64,000 nucleotides of DNA from CATQHW01 sp965243545 (lineage in GTDB: Bacteria > Spirochaetota > Spirochaetia > SZUA-6 > Bin103). Positions 52,711-60,052 of the stretch are shown one piece after another. Made by a program: the position numbers and the translations under genes. Numbering within the stretch: position 1 is the stretch's first letter; the number at the start of each line of letters is the position of its first letter. The notes beneath the pieces are model-generated. The model ran no database searches. It saw only the letters and a program-made list of their open reading frames with translations, and was not told the origin of the DNA. The DNA is taken from NCBI GenBank assembly GCA_965243545.1, contig OZ251573.1, positions 1,426,001 to 1,490,000 of the forward strand, given 5' to 3'.

Positions 52711-54274
52711 GCTGGCCGAGAAGACTGAGCTGGCCGAGGAGCTTGCCGAAGACATCGCCGGCGGGGACGTGTTCAGCGTCCGCTCGCCGTGGAACACCAG
52801 CGAGATCGTGCGCACGCTGCGGCCGGCGCGGCTGGCCGACCTGATCGGGGAGGCGAAGGCCGGCGCGACTGCCGACCTGATGACGCTGGCCGAGGAGATC
52901 GAGGAGCACGATGCGCACTACCGCAGCGTGCTGTCGACGCGCAAGCTGGCGATCGTCGGGCTGGACCCGGTGGTGGAGCCGGCCGGCGAAGACGAGCGGT
53001 CGCAACAGATGGCGGCGGCGGTGCGCCGCGACGTGATCGGCGATCACTTCCCGGAGCTGATCGCCTCGGCGCTGGACGGGCTCGGCAAGGGGTACTCGGT
53101 GACCGAGGTGCTGTGGGACGTGTCGGGCGTGCCGTGGAAGCCGGCCGCCTACCAGTGGCGCGACCCGCGGTGGTTCGAGTACGACCGGCGCACCGGGCGG
53201 CGGTTGCTGCTGCGGGACGGGGCGGGGCTGACGCCGCTGCGCCCGTACAAGTTCATCGTGCATGAGCCGCACCTCAAGAGCGGGCTGCCGATCCGCGCGG
53301 GGCTGGTGACGTGCGCGGCGTACCTGCACCTGATCAAGGCGTCGGCGGTCGCCAGTTGGGCGGCCTACATGGAGGTGTACGGGCATCCGCTGCGCATCGG
53401 GCGGTTCCCGAAGAACGCGACCGCGAACGACAAGAACGTCTTGCGGCGGGCGGTCGCCAACATGGGGCGCGACATCGGGGTGATCGTGCCGGAGAGCATG
53501 GTGGTGGACGTGGTCGATGCGGTGAAGCCGGGATCGTCGACCGGACACTTCGAGCAGCTGGTCACGTGGGTGGACGACCAGGTGAGCAAGCTGGTGCTGG
53601 GACAGACGGCGACCACGGAGGGGACGCCGGGGAAGCTCGGCGCGCAGGACGCGCAGGAAGAGGTGCGTCTGGACATCAAGGAGGCGGACGCCTCGCAGTT
53701 GGAGGCGACGCTGAACCGGGACCTGGTGCGGCCCTACGTGATGCTCAACTGGGGGCCGCAGGAGCGGTATCCGGCGCTGCGGCTGCCGGTGCCGCGGCCG
53801 GAGGACGTCGACAGCCTGGTGGAGAACGCGGTCAAGCTGATCGACCGGGGTATGCGGGTGAAGGCGAGCGAGCTGTACGGCAAGCTCGGCCTGACCGAGC
53901 CCGAAGAGGGCGACGTGGTGCTGCAGCGGCCGGCCGCCGGGATGCCGGCGCCGCCCAACGCGGCGCTGCCCAACGCGGCGCTGCAGGCGGCGCTGATGCG
54001 GGCGCTGCCGGCGGCGCTCAACGGGCAGCGCGGCGCCGGCGTCCGGGATGAGCTGGACGAGCTGCTCGAAGGGCAGGAATGGACTCCGATGACGGCTAAC
54101 ATCCACGCGGCCGTCGCATGGCTGGCCGGCGACGCTACCTCCTATGAGGAGGCCAAGCGGCGGCTGCCGGAGCTGCTCGACCGGCTTGACAGCGACCGAG
54201 TCACGATGGCGCTGGCCGATTCGCTGCTTCGCGCCCGCGGAGTCGGGGACGCCCGGTTCCGCTCCACCGAGTAG
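52685..54274 (+). CDS. Mu gp29-like portal protein (DUF935), element B
   Basis: A 529-residue portal from ATG 52685. It is essentially identical to A up to DELDELLEGQEW and unrelated beyond that (TPMTANIHAAVAWLAGDATS). The changed tail is expected to contact the F-like head protein that follows, which is also diverged, so tail and F protein seem to have been exchanged together. It has a 4-residue duplication (ALPNA) compared with A. Confidence 0.88.
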   Translation: MKTGTKKPELAEKTELAEELAEDIAGGDVFSVRSPWNTSEIVRTLRPARLADLIGEAKAGATADLMTLAEEIEEHDAHYRSVLSTRKLAIVGLDPVVEPAGEDERSQQMAAAVRRDVIGDHFPELIASALDGLGKGYSVTEVLWDVSGVPWKPAAYQWRDPRWFEYDRRTGRRLLLRDGAGLTPLRPYKFIVHEPHLKSGLPIRAGLVTCAAYLHLIKASAVASWAAYMEVYGHPLRIGRFPKNATANDKNVLRRAVANMGRDIGVIVPESMVVDVVDAVKPGSSTGHFEQLVTWVDDQVSKLVLGQTATTEGTPGKLGAQDAQEEVRLDIKEADASQLEATLNRDLVRPYVMLNWGPQERYPALRLPVPRPEDVDSLVENAVKLIDRGMRVKASELYGKLGLTEPEEGDVVLQRPAAGMPAPPNAALPNAALQAALMRALPAALNGQRGAGVRDELDELLEGQEWTPMTANIHAAVAWLAGDATSYEEAKRRLPELLDRLDSDRVTMALADSLLRARGVGDARFRSTE

Positions 54275-54278
54275 CCGC

Positions 54279-55844
54279 ATGGCGCCGCCTCCGGCCCCGA
54301 AGGAGGCCATCGACTACCTCAAGCAGAAGGAGGTCTCACGCGGGTTCTCGTTCCGAGATGTCTGGCGTGAGGAGCACCAGCACGCCTTCACGGTCGCCAA
54401 GATGCTCGACAGCGCCCTGCTCGCCGACGTCCAGGAGTCGCTGGTGAAGGCGCAACGGGACGGCATCCCTTACGAGCGGTGGGCGCAAGAGATGGAAGAC
54501 CTCATGAGCCGGCGCGGCTGGTGGGGCAAGAAGACGATGACCGACCCGGTGACCGGCAAGACGGTCGTCGAGGCGCAGCTCGGCAGCTCCCGCCGACTAC
54601 AGACGATCTGGCGCGTCAACATGCGGCAGGCCTCGCAGGTCGGCGTCTGGGAACGCGCGCAACGGTCGACGTCGCATCCCTACCTGATCTACCGGGTCGG
54701 GCCGAGCCGCCAGCACCGGCAAGAGCACTTGGCCTGGGACGGCGTGCTGCTGCCGAAGGACGATCCGTGGTGGTCGATCGCAAATCCGTCGAACGGCTGG
54801 GGCTGCAAGTGTTACAGCCGCGCGGTCAGCCGAGCGCAGTACCGGCGCTACCTGCGCGACCGCATCCCGGCGCCGGTCCAGGGCGACGGCGAGCCCGCCA
54901 GAAAGAGCGTACAGACCACCGCGCCGCCGCTCCGGCCGTTCGAGTACGACAATCCGCGCACCGGGCAGAAGTTCACCGGCTACGCCGGCATCAGCAAGGG
55001 TTTCGAGTACAACCCCGGCGACCGCCGCCAACGAGAGGAGCGCCAGCGCGATCAGTTCCGCGACAACGACCAGCGCTTGGCCGCGAGCGCGGGCTTGGCG
55101 CCGGCCACGCCGGAAGGTGGCATGGCGGTGAGCGACGCGCTCCAGCCGCACGCGATGCGCGGCAACATGAAGGGTGCCGTGCAGCACGTGACTGAGGCGG
55201 TCGACCGGGTGCACGGCGCCACCGGGCTCCTCCCGACCGACGTGGTCATGTTTCCCGACGACGACAGCAGCAGCGGCGAATACCACGCCGGCAGTGACCG
55301 GGACCGCATCCATCTGCGCCCTGGCAGCAAACACCCGCACCTGACCGCGGCGCACGAGATCGGCCACATGATCGATCGCCGCGCTCTGCCGCCGAGCGAC
55401 AGGGCGGCAACCGACAAGCCGGTGACCTGGACGGCCCAGATGCACGCTCTGTGGCACGCGGTCGAATCATCCGAGAGGTGGCGAACACTACAGGAGGAGT
55501 TCCTGCGCACCGATCACCAGATCAGTCGCCTGGAGCGGGATTTGGCGGCCGCGCCGCCGGAGGATGTGGAAGCCATTGAGGATGCCCTGAAGGACCGGAG
55601 AGCGCATGCCAGATTCGTGCGCTATCTGATGCGCCCGGCCGAGGTGTTCGGCCGCGTCTACGCGCATTGGGTCGCGTGGCGGTCGGGGTCGATCTCAATG
55701 CTGGACGAGATCGACGAAACGCTCAGGTTGCCGACGCCCGAAGCTATGACGGCGTGGACTCACAACGACTTCTTGCCGATCGCAGCCGCGTTCGATAGGA
55801 TGGCGGCCGATCTGGGATGGGTAACGACGACGACGAGTACGTAG
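54279..55844 (+). CDS. Mu F-like minor head protein fused to a zincin-like domain (B)
   Basis: A 521-residue protein from ATG 54279. The F domain is seen in PAPKEAIDYLKQKEVSRGFS, TIWRVNMRQASQVGVWERAQ and WWSIANPSNGWGCKCYSRAV. In the second domain LTAAHEIGHMIDRRALPP gives HEXXH at about residue 358, the same location as in A although the flanks differ. A helix-rich end (EDVEAIEDALKDRRAHARFV) includes MRPAEVFGRVYAHWVAWRSG, matched in A by EAFARAYVQYIAWKSG. Conservation of the motif between diverged copies argues for selection on the metal site. Function unknown; capsid maturation or host attack are possibilities. Confidence 0.8.
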   Translation: MAPPPAPKEAIDYLKQKEVSRGFSFRDVWREEHQHAFTVAKMLDSALLADVQESLVKAQRDGIPYERWAQEMEDLMSRRGWWGKKTMTDPVTGKTVVEAQLGSSRRLQTIWRVNMRQASQVGVWERAQRSTSHPYLIYRVGPSRQHRQEHLAWDGVLLPKDDPWWSIANPSNGWGCKCYSRAVSRAQYRRYLRDRIPAPVQGDGEPARKSVQTTAPPLRPFEYDNPRTGQKFTGYAGISKGFEYNPGDRRQREERQRDQFRDNDQRLAASAGLAPATPEGGMAVSDALQPHAMRGNMKGAVQHVTEAVDRVHGATGLLPTDVVMFPDDDSSSGEYHAGSDRDRIHLRPGSKHPHLTAAHEIGHMIDRRALPPSDRAATDKPVTWTAQMHALWHAVESSERWRTLQEEFLRTDHQISRLERDLAAAPPEDVEAIEDALKDRRAHARFVRYLMRPAEVFGRVYAHWVAWRSGSISMLDEIDETLRLPTPEAMTAWTHNDFLPIAAAFDRMAADLGWVTTTTST

Positions 55845-56110
55845 ACACCGATTGGTCCGGCCGGCCCGTGCCCCTGCGACCATGGATGGATACACAGGGC
55901 AACTCGAAGCCGGGCAACCTGAAGCTCATCGACGGCCACCTCTATTTACGGCAGAAAGACGGCACGTGGTTCCCCGCCACGGGCATAGTCACCGAAGAGA
56001 TTAACGGTCGCGACTACACCCGGGGGGACGACGGCAAGTGGTACCCGGTCGACGAGAACCGGAACGTCGGCAAGGAGCCCGTCGATCCGTATGCCGACGA
56101 GGGAAGTTAG
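55817..56110 (+). CDS. Small acidic phage protein (element B)
   Basis: A 97-residue protein (MGNDDDEYVDTDWSGRPVPL), with DGTWFPATGIVTEEINGRDY and DDGKWYPVDENRNVG, two similar short W-containing turns. It overlaps the F-like gene by 28 bases, as its counterpart does in A, but sequence similarity between them is limited to the acidic character and a ..GRPV.. segment. Confidence 0.55.
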   Translation: MGNDDDEYVDTDWSGRPVPLRPWMDTQGNSKPGNLKLIDGHLYLRQKDGTWFPATGIVTEEINGRDYTRGDDGKWYPVDENRNVGKEPVDPYADEGS

Positions 56111-56148
56111 GTCGCATCCAGCGGCCCCCAAGCCCGAAGGACGAAGAC

Positions 56149-56451
56149 TCAGCCGGTCCGGCGTAGCCGCGCGGCGAGCTTGAGCAGCTGCGCGTGCAGC
56201 TGCTTCGCGGCCAGCTCACGGCAGGCGTTCAGGTCATCGCTGTTCGGCACTTCGACCAACAGCTCCACCAGCTCCTCTTCCCGGGCGGTCCTGCTGTCGG
56301 CCTCGGTCTGCGGGGTCACGTCCGTGACGACGAAGCCCACGAACGTGCGGCCGACGCCGGCGATGCGCGCCTCGGGCACCTGCCGGAACTGAAGCGACTT
56401 GAACCTGATGTCCAGCTGCTGCGCGTCGGCGGTCAACATCACCCGCATCAT
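56149..56451 (-). CDS. Conserved small protein downstream of repressor B
   Basis: A 100-residue protein beginning MMRVMLTADAQQLDIRFKSL, 85-90% similar to the gene in A at 37181-37492. Its ATG overlaps the repressor stop (ATGATG/TGA), so it is translated with the repressor and made in the lysogen. No domain recognised. Confidence 0.7.
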   Translation of the reverse strand: MMRVMLTADAQQLDIRFKSLQFRQVPEARIAGVGRTFVGFVVTDVTPQTEADSRTAREEELVELLVEVPNSDDLNACRELAAKQLHAQLLKLAARLRRTG

Positions 56452-57155
56452 CGTCTCTCCCGCCCGTCGTGTCCATCAGCGCGGCGGGGGCCAGACCACG
56501 CGACGCGGCCGATCACTCGATCCTCGGCGGCGACGCCGCGCGGCCCGTAGCGGCGGTTGTCACTGGCGATCTCCCAGGCGGCGCCACGGCGGCGCAGCCG
56601 CTTGACGATCAGGCCGGCGTCGGTGCGGAGCACGAACGTCTGGCCGTCGACCGGCTCGGCGCTCGTGCGGTCGAGCACGACCAGGTCCCCGTCGTGGATG
56701 TCCGGCTCCATCGAGTTGCCGGTCGCCCGGATGCAGATCAGCCCCTCGGCCCGCGCCCAGGACGGCAGCACGGCGCGGTGCAGCGCCACGCCGCAGTCTG
56801 CGGCTTCATGCCACGGCTCCAAGCCGGCCCCGGCTGCCGCGCGCACGTCCTGCGCGTAGGGGGCGATCAGCCAGTCTGCGCCCGGTAATTCCTTGACTGG
56901 GCTTGGCCTTTGGTCGGCCGGCGCCGGGTCGTCGGTAAGGCCTGCGACCCAGTCCAATGAGACACCGAGCGCTTGCGCTGCTTGAGTGGCGCGCGCGAAG
57001 GACGGCAGGAGGCGCCCTGTCTCGATCATCGAGACCATGGACTGATCAATGCCGTTGCCCATTGCCGCAGCGAGGTCGACCTGCTTCATCCGCGCATGCC
57101 GCCGCGCCCGGGCAATGCGTAGCCCGACCATGAGCAAGGAGACTACCAACAACAT
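56448..57155 (-). CDS. LexA/CI-type phage repressor of element B (XRE-S24)
   Basis: A 235-residue frame from ATG 57155; an in-frame ATG at 57131 (MVGLRIARARRHARMKQ) is the more usual start for such repressors. The HTH is MKQVDLAAAMGNGIDQSMVS then MIETGR. The autoprotease has VRAAAGAG (cleavage region), Ser in IRATGNSMEPDIHDGDLVVL and Lys in DAGLIVKRL. The aspartate commonly before this Ser (GDS) is Asn here. C-terminal halves of A and B are related, while the HTH residues differ, so the two elements are probably heteroimmune. Confidence 0.87.
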   Translation of the reverse strand: MLLVVSLLMVGLRIARARRHARMKQVDLAAAMGNGIDQSMVSMIETGRLLPSFARATQAAQALGVSLDWVAGLTDDPAPADQRPSPVKELPGADWLIAPYAQDVRAAAGAGLEPWHEAADCGVALHRAVLPSWARAEGLICIRATGNSMEPDIHDGDLVVLDRTSAEPVDGQTFVLRTDAGLIVKRLRRRGAAWEIASDNRRYGPRGVAAEDRVIGRVAWSGPRRADGHDGRERR

Positions 57156-57160
57156 TGTGT

Positions 57161-57188
57161 TGACCTATTAGGCATGACTCATATATGG
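57161..57188 (+). promoter_or_regulatory. Early promoter of B
   Basis: TTGACC (57161-57166) and TATATG (57183-57188) are 16 bases apart and point to the early genes. The regulator's ATG at 57196 is seven bases beyond the -10 box, so its mRNA would be leaderless. A small dyad CCTA-T-TAGG (57165-57173) lies between the boxes as a possible operator, and differs from A's operator. Confidence 0.55.
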
Positions 57189-57195
57189 TCTGCCC

Positions 57196-57549
57196 ATGTC
57201 CAACGTTCTCGCATCGAACATCCGAGCGCGAATCGCCGCAATCGGCCTGACCCATGCGCGCGTCGCGCAGGTCGCCGGCTACGAGAGGACGGCGTTCTCG
57301 CACCATCTGTCGAAGGCAGCGCCGTCGGCCGACTTCGTCGCCCGCGTCGGTCGCGCGCTCGACGCTCTGGAGGAGGCCGAGCAGGCTGCCGAGCACGCGC
57401 GTCGCAAGGTGCTGGATCGGCACGCGGCAACCGAGACCGGCCGCCGCAACGTCTTGGCGATCCGGGAAACGGAACACCGGCCGCAGGCCCACGAGTTGCG
57501 CCGCGGCACCGGCGAGACGCCGGAGGCGTGGCACGGAGCGGCCTCATGA
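57196..57549 (+). CDS. HTH early regulator of element B (Ner/Cro-like position)
   Basis: A 117-residue protein with an HTH (THARVAQVAGYERTAFSHHL, about residues 18-37), then a helix and a C-terminal tail (HRPQAHELRRGTGETPEAWH). The tail occurs as a separate gene in A (35978-36184). It is the first gene of the early operon, divergent from the repressor. Confidence 0.7.
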   Translation: MSNVLASNIRARIAAIGLTHARVAQVAGYERTAFSHHLSKAAPSADFVARVGRALDALEEAEQAAEHARRKVLDRHAATETGRRNVLAIRETEHRPQAHELRRGTGETPEAWHGAAS

Positions 57550-57803
57550 CCGCCGGCAGCGTGACCCTGCAGGGACCGGGGACCCCACGCGTACACAGCC
57601 GCGGTGCGCAACCCGCACCCCGTCGTTGTGACCCAAGGTCCCCGGTTCCTGTTTCCGCGCCCGACGCGGACGCGATCTTCGAGAGCGCGCACCTCCGGGA
57701 TGAGGCGTACCGCGAGCTGGGGATCGAGTATGTCGCCGGGCACCCCGATCAGTGGGTGCACCACCTCCACCAGGCGGAAGCGCGGCACGGAGCGGCCCCA
57801 TGA
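57546..57803 (+). CDS. Small early protein, unknown
   Basis: An 85-residue protein from ATG 57546 (ATGA overlap with the regulator). The end AIFESAHLRDEAYRELGIEY is helical, and QAEARHGAAP closes. Not recognised. It belongs to the early operon by overlap with both neighbours. Confidence 0.5.
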   Translation: MTAGSVTLQGPGTPRVHSRGAQPAPRRCDPRSPVPVSAPDADAIFESAHLRDEAYRELGIEYVAGHPDQWVHHLHQAEARHGAAP

Positions 57804-58042
57804 GGGTCCTCACACCGCACCGGTACCGGCGCCAGAAATGGTTCTCGCTCGGCCGGATCGACCGGCCGCGCTACTTCCCGCAGCGCAAAGACCTGGTCAT
57901 CTGCGTGCTCAGATGGATACCGCTGGGCGGCGGGCGCCCGCGCTGCCTGATCGGCGTCGGCTGCCATCCGGCGCACGCGCACGGGCAAGCGTTCGCCCTG
58001 ATCGGCGAGTTCTCGCTGATCGACCCGCCGGGGGCGAACTGA
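57800..58042 (+). CDS. Small basic early protein, unknown
   Basis: An 80-residue protein, MRVLTPHRYRRQKWFSLGRI at the start, with a beta-rich middle (DLVICVLRWIPLGGGRPRCL). It is basic and overlaps both neighbours by a few bases. No family recognised. Confidence 0.5.
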   Translation: MRVLTPHRYRRQKWFSLGRIDRPRYFPQRKDLVICVLRWIPLGGGRPRCLIGVGCHPAHAHGQAFALIGEFSLIDPPGAN

Positions 58043-58629
58043 TGAATGCGCAGAGAACGCGCGCCAAGCGTGCGCGCGGTATGTCCGGAGCGGGCCGGGG
58101 CGGCCCTCCCAGCGCCTCGGCCCGCTTCTGGCTGCAGCCGTCGACCGTGGTGCTGCTGGCCGGCCTGGTCGGCGGGTGCGGGGCGCTGGTGGCCGGCGCG
58201 CCGCTGCTGGTCGGGGAGGCGGTGCTGTCGTTCGGTCTGGTCGCCGGGCTGACGCTGAGTTGGGTGGAGGAGCTGCTGCGCGCGCGGCGGGCGTGCGAGC
58301 AGCGCTGCCGGGTGTGCGGCTGCACCGACGAGCGGTCGTGCGTGGAGATGGACGCGTTCGGCGACTGCAAGCCGTGTCACTGGGTGGAGTCGGACCTGTG
58401 CTCCACGTGCGCGGGTGATCCGGGCTGCGCCGATCTCACCGTCACGCTGCACCGCCGCATGGAGCTGCTGGGCGGCAATCCGTTCATCGGCAGCGAGCCG
58501 TGCGCGCGGTGCGACGGCGCGGGGACCGTGCTGGTCTGCATCGACGACCTGTGCAACGCGCAGGGCACGTGCATGCACGGCGACGGCGAGGCCCCGTGTC
58601 CGGAATGCGAAGGGACGGGCGAGGCGTGA
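58042..58629 (+). CDS. Membrane protein with DnaJ-like zinc fingers
   Basis: A 195-residue protein. After a basic start come two membrane helices (about 33-48 and 55-75: VVLLAGLVGGCGALVAGAPL, then VLSFGLVAGLTLSWVE). The soluble part has many CxxC pairs: CRVCGCTDERSC, CKPCH, CSTCAG, CARCDGAG and CPECEGTGEA, the last two being CxxCxGxG as in DnaJ zinc fingers. It could form a membrane-bound, metal-binding chaperone-like protein or a host-interaction factor. An early-operon location suggests a role soon after induction or infection. Confidence 0.6.
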   Translation: MNAQRTRAKRARGMSGAGRGGPPSASARFWLQPSTVVLLAGLVGGCGALVAGAPLLVGEAVLSFGLVAGLTLSWVEELLRARRACEQRCRVCGCTDERSCVEMDAFGDCKPCHWVESDLCSTCAGDPGCADLTVTLHRRMELLGGNPFIGSEPCARCDGAGTVLVCIDDLCNAQGTCMHGDGEAPCPECEGTGEA

Positions 58630-58955
58630 CGCTGTTCGTGCCGAGCGCCTACGCGCTGACGACCCGGAACGCCGTCGGTCACGACGCCGCTGCCGAGTGG
58701 CACGTCTTCGTCGAGGTGACGACCGCGGACGGCGAGGAGGCGATCTACCTCCACCTCGTTCCGCGCATCAACGGCCGCTACTCGAAGACTGAAGGCTATG
58801 TCCGCGGCCAACGGATCACCTGGGCGGTGACCCGCATGACGACGAACGCGGTCGCCCGCGCCACCATCGAGCGCCTGGGCCGCGAGTACTCCTGGCCGGA
58901 CGTGCCGATCCGCGCGCGGCAGGTCGTGCTGCAGGACCTGGGGATCGAGGCGTGA
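58626..58955 (+). CDS. Early protein, unknown
   Basis: A 109-residue protein from GTG 58626. Mixed alpha/beta with WHVFVEVTTADGEEAIYLHL and a C-terminal helix with WPDVPIRARQVVLQDLGIEA. It overlaps both neighbours by four bases. Not recognised. Confidence 0.5.
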   Translation: MTLFVPSAYALTTRNAVGHDAAAEWHVFVEVTTADGEEAIYLHLVPRINGRYSKTEGYVRGQRITWAVTRMTTNAVARATIERLGREYSWPDVPIRARQVVLQDLGIEA

Positions 58956-59266
58956 GCCACCTGATCCGGGTGTTCGAGGTGCCGCCGCCGGACGGCCAGT
59001 ACTGCTTCGGCGGCAAGCCGACGGTCTTCGTGGAGGTCGACTGGTTCCGGGATTCGATGGCATTCGCGGCGTGGTTTCGCGAGGAAGATGCTGATCCGCT
59101 CGACTATTCGATAACGACCGAGCGGGGCAGGAAGTTCCTGACGGGGTACATCGCGCGGAAGAACTACTACCGGCACGGTCGGGCCTATCTCGTGTTGCAC
59201 GCGCAGGTCAGCTTCACGATCGGCTACAAGGCGGAGCGGCGCCCGAACGCGGAGGGTGCGGCGTGA
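58952..59266 (+). CDS. Early protein, unknown
   Basis: A 104-residue protein from GTG 58952: beta strands LIRVFEVPPPDGQYCFGG and TVFVEVDWFRDSMAFAAW, then a region with ARKNYYRHGRAYLVLHAQVS. It might be a small DNA- or protein-binding factor. No family recognised; the overlap shows the same operon. Confidence 0.5.
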   Translation: MSHLIRVFEVPPPDGQYCFGGKPTVFVEVDWFRDSMAFAAWFREEDADPLDYSITTERGRKFLTGYIARKNYYRHGRAYLVLHAQVSFTIGYKAERRPNAEGAA

Positions 59267-59571
59267 GCCGGCGCCGGCAGCCGACGGCGGAGGAGCAACA
59301 GCGCTTCTACGGCAATTGGGAGCGGTATCTGCTGCGCACGGTGGTGGGCGCCATGAGCCAAAGCGGCGGACAGGACTACGAGGCGTGGCGGTCTGCGGTG
59401 TTCCGGGTCGCGGAGCGGTTCGGGCGGCTGCGGCGGTGGGAGAAGAACATCGCCATCGTGATCCTGTCGTCCTATGCGCTGAACGCCGCCTTGGGCAAAG
59501 AGATAGAACGGCGCGCCGACCGGCCGCCGATCAAGACCGCCGGGACGAAGGCGGAGGAGGAAACGACGTGA
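59263..59571 (+). CDS. Early helical protein, unknown
   Basis: A 102-residue protein from GTG 59263, helical with RRRQPTAEEQQRFYGNWERY and RVAERFGRLRRWEKNIAIVI. Coupled to its neighbours by four-base overlaps. Not recognised. Confidence 0.5.
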   Translation: MSRRRQPTAEEQQRFYGNWERYLLRTVVGAMSQSGGQDYEAWRSAVFRVAERFGRLRRWEKNIAIVILSSYALNAALGKEIERRADRPPIKTAGTKAEEETT

Positions 59572-59843
59572 GCACCCTGAACACGGTCGCCGGAATGATC
59601 GGCATCTACCAACGGCGGCAGAAGCAACTCGAGGTGGCCAAGCAGACGGCGGCCGGCGACGAACACGAGATGCGGACGGGGAAGCTGGAGATCTGGGACG
59701 AGACGTATCCGATCTCCAAGCGACTCGCCGAGGCCCTGGTCTGCGACACCGAGGAACGTCTGGAGAACGACCGAAAGCAGCTGATCGGCGTCATGCGCCG
59801 GTGCCTGATCGACGGCGAACTGTGCGAGAGGCTGGACGAGTGA
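59568..59843 (+). CDS. Early helical protein, unknown
   Basis: A 91-residue protein from GTG 59568: helices IGIYQRRQKQLEVAKQTAAG and TEERLENDRKQLIGVMRRCL. Acidic-basic mix, with a predicted coiled coil. Function unknown. Confidence 0.5.
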   Translation: MSTLNTVAGMIGIYQRRQKQLEVAKQTAAGDEHEMRTGKLEIWDETYPISKRLAEALVCDTEERLENDRKQLIGVMRRCLIDGELCERLDE

Positions 59844-60052
59844 CGGAGACCTGCGAGCAGGCCGCCGCGAAGCGCGTCCAGCCGCCGCAGCAGCCGCAGG
59901 ACGCGGCTGCCGCCAGGCGTTGGGATGCATGGCTCCGGGCGACGCGCTGGACGGAGTCGGCGGCGGCCGACGCGGGCGTGGTGTCGGCTTGCATATGCGC
60001 CGGGACGCGGCGCGGCGCGGTCAGCAGATTCATCAAGAGCGGCCGGGCATGA
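59840..60052 (+). CDS. Small HTH-like early protein
   Basis: A 70-residue protein from GTG 59840. After a Gln-rich start it has RWDAWLRATRWTESAAADAG then VVSACICAGTRRGAVSRFIK, which may form a small helix-turn-helix. The stop overlaps the next ATG. Weak evidence beyond operon position. Confidence 0.45.
   Translation: MTETCEQAAAKRVQPPQQPQDAAAARRWDAWLRATRWTESAAADAGVVSACICAGTRRGAVSRFIKSGRA

Larger units (their letters stand above)
48591..54077 (+). repeat. Right arm of the large inverted repeat
   Basis: Matches 48107 down to 39430 in inverted orientation when the transposon is removed. Sequence agreement stops after the portal residues GQEW. Differences include an extra 12-base step (PNAALPNAALQ against PNAVLQ). 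Confidence 0.85.
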
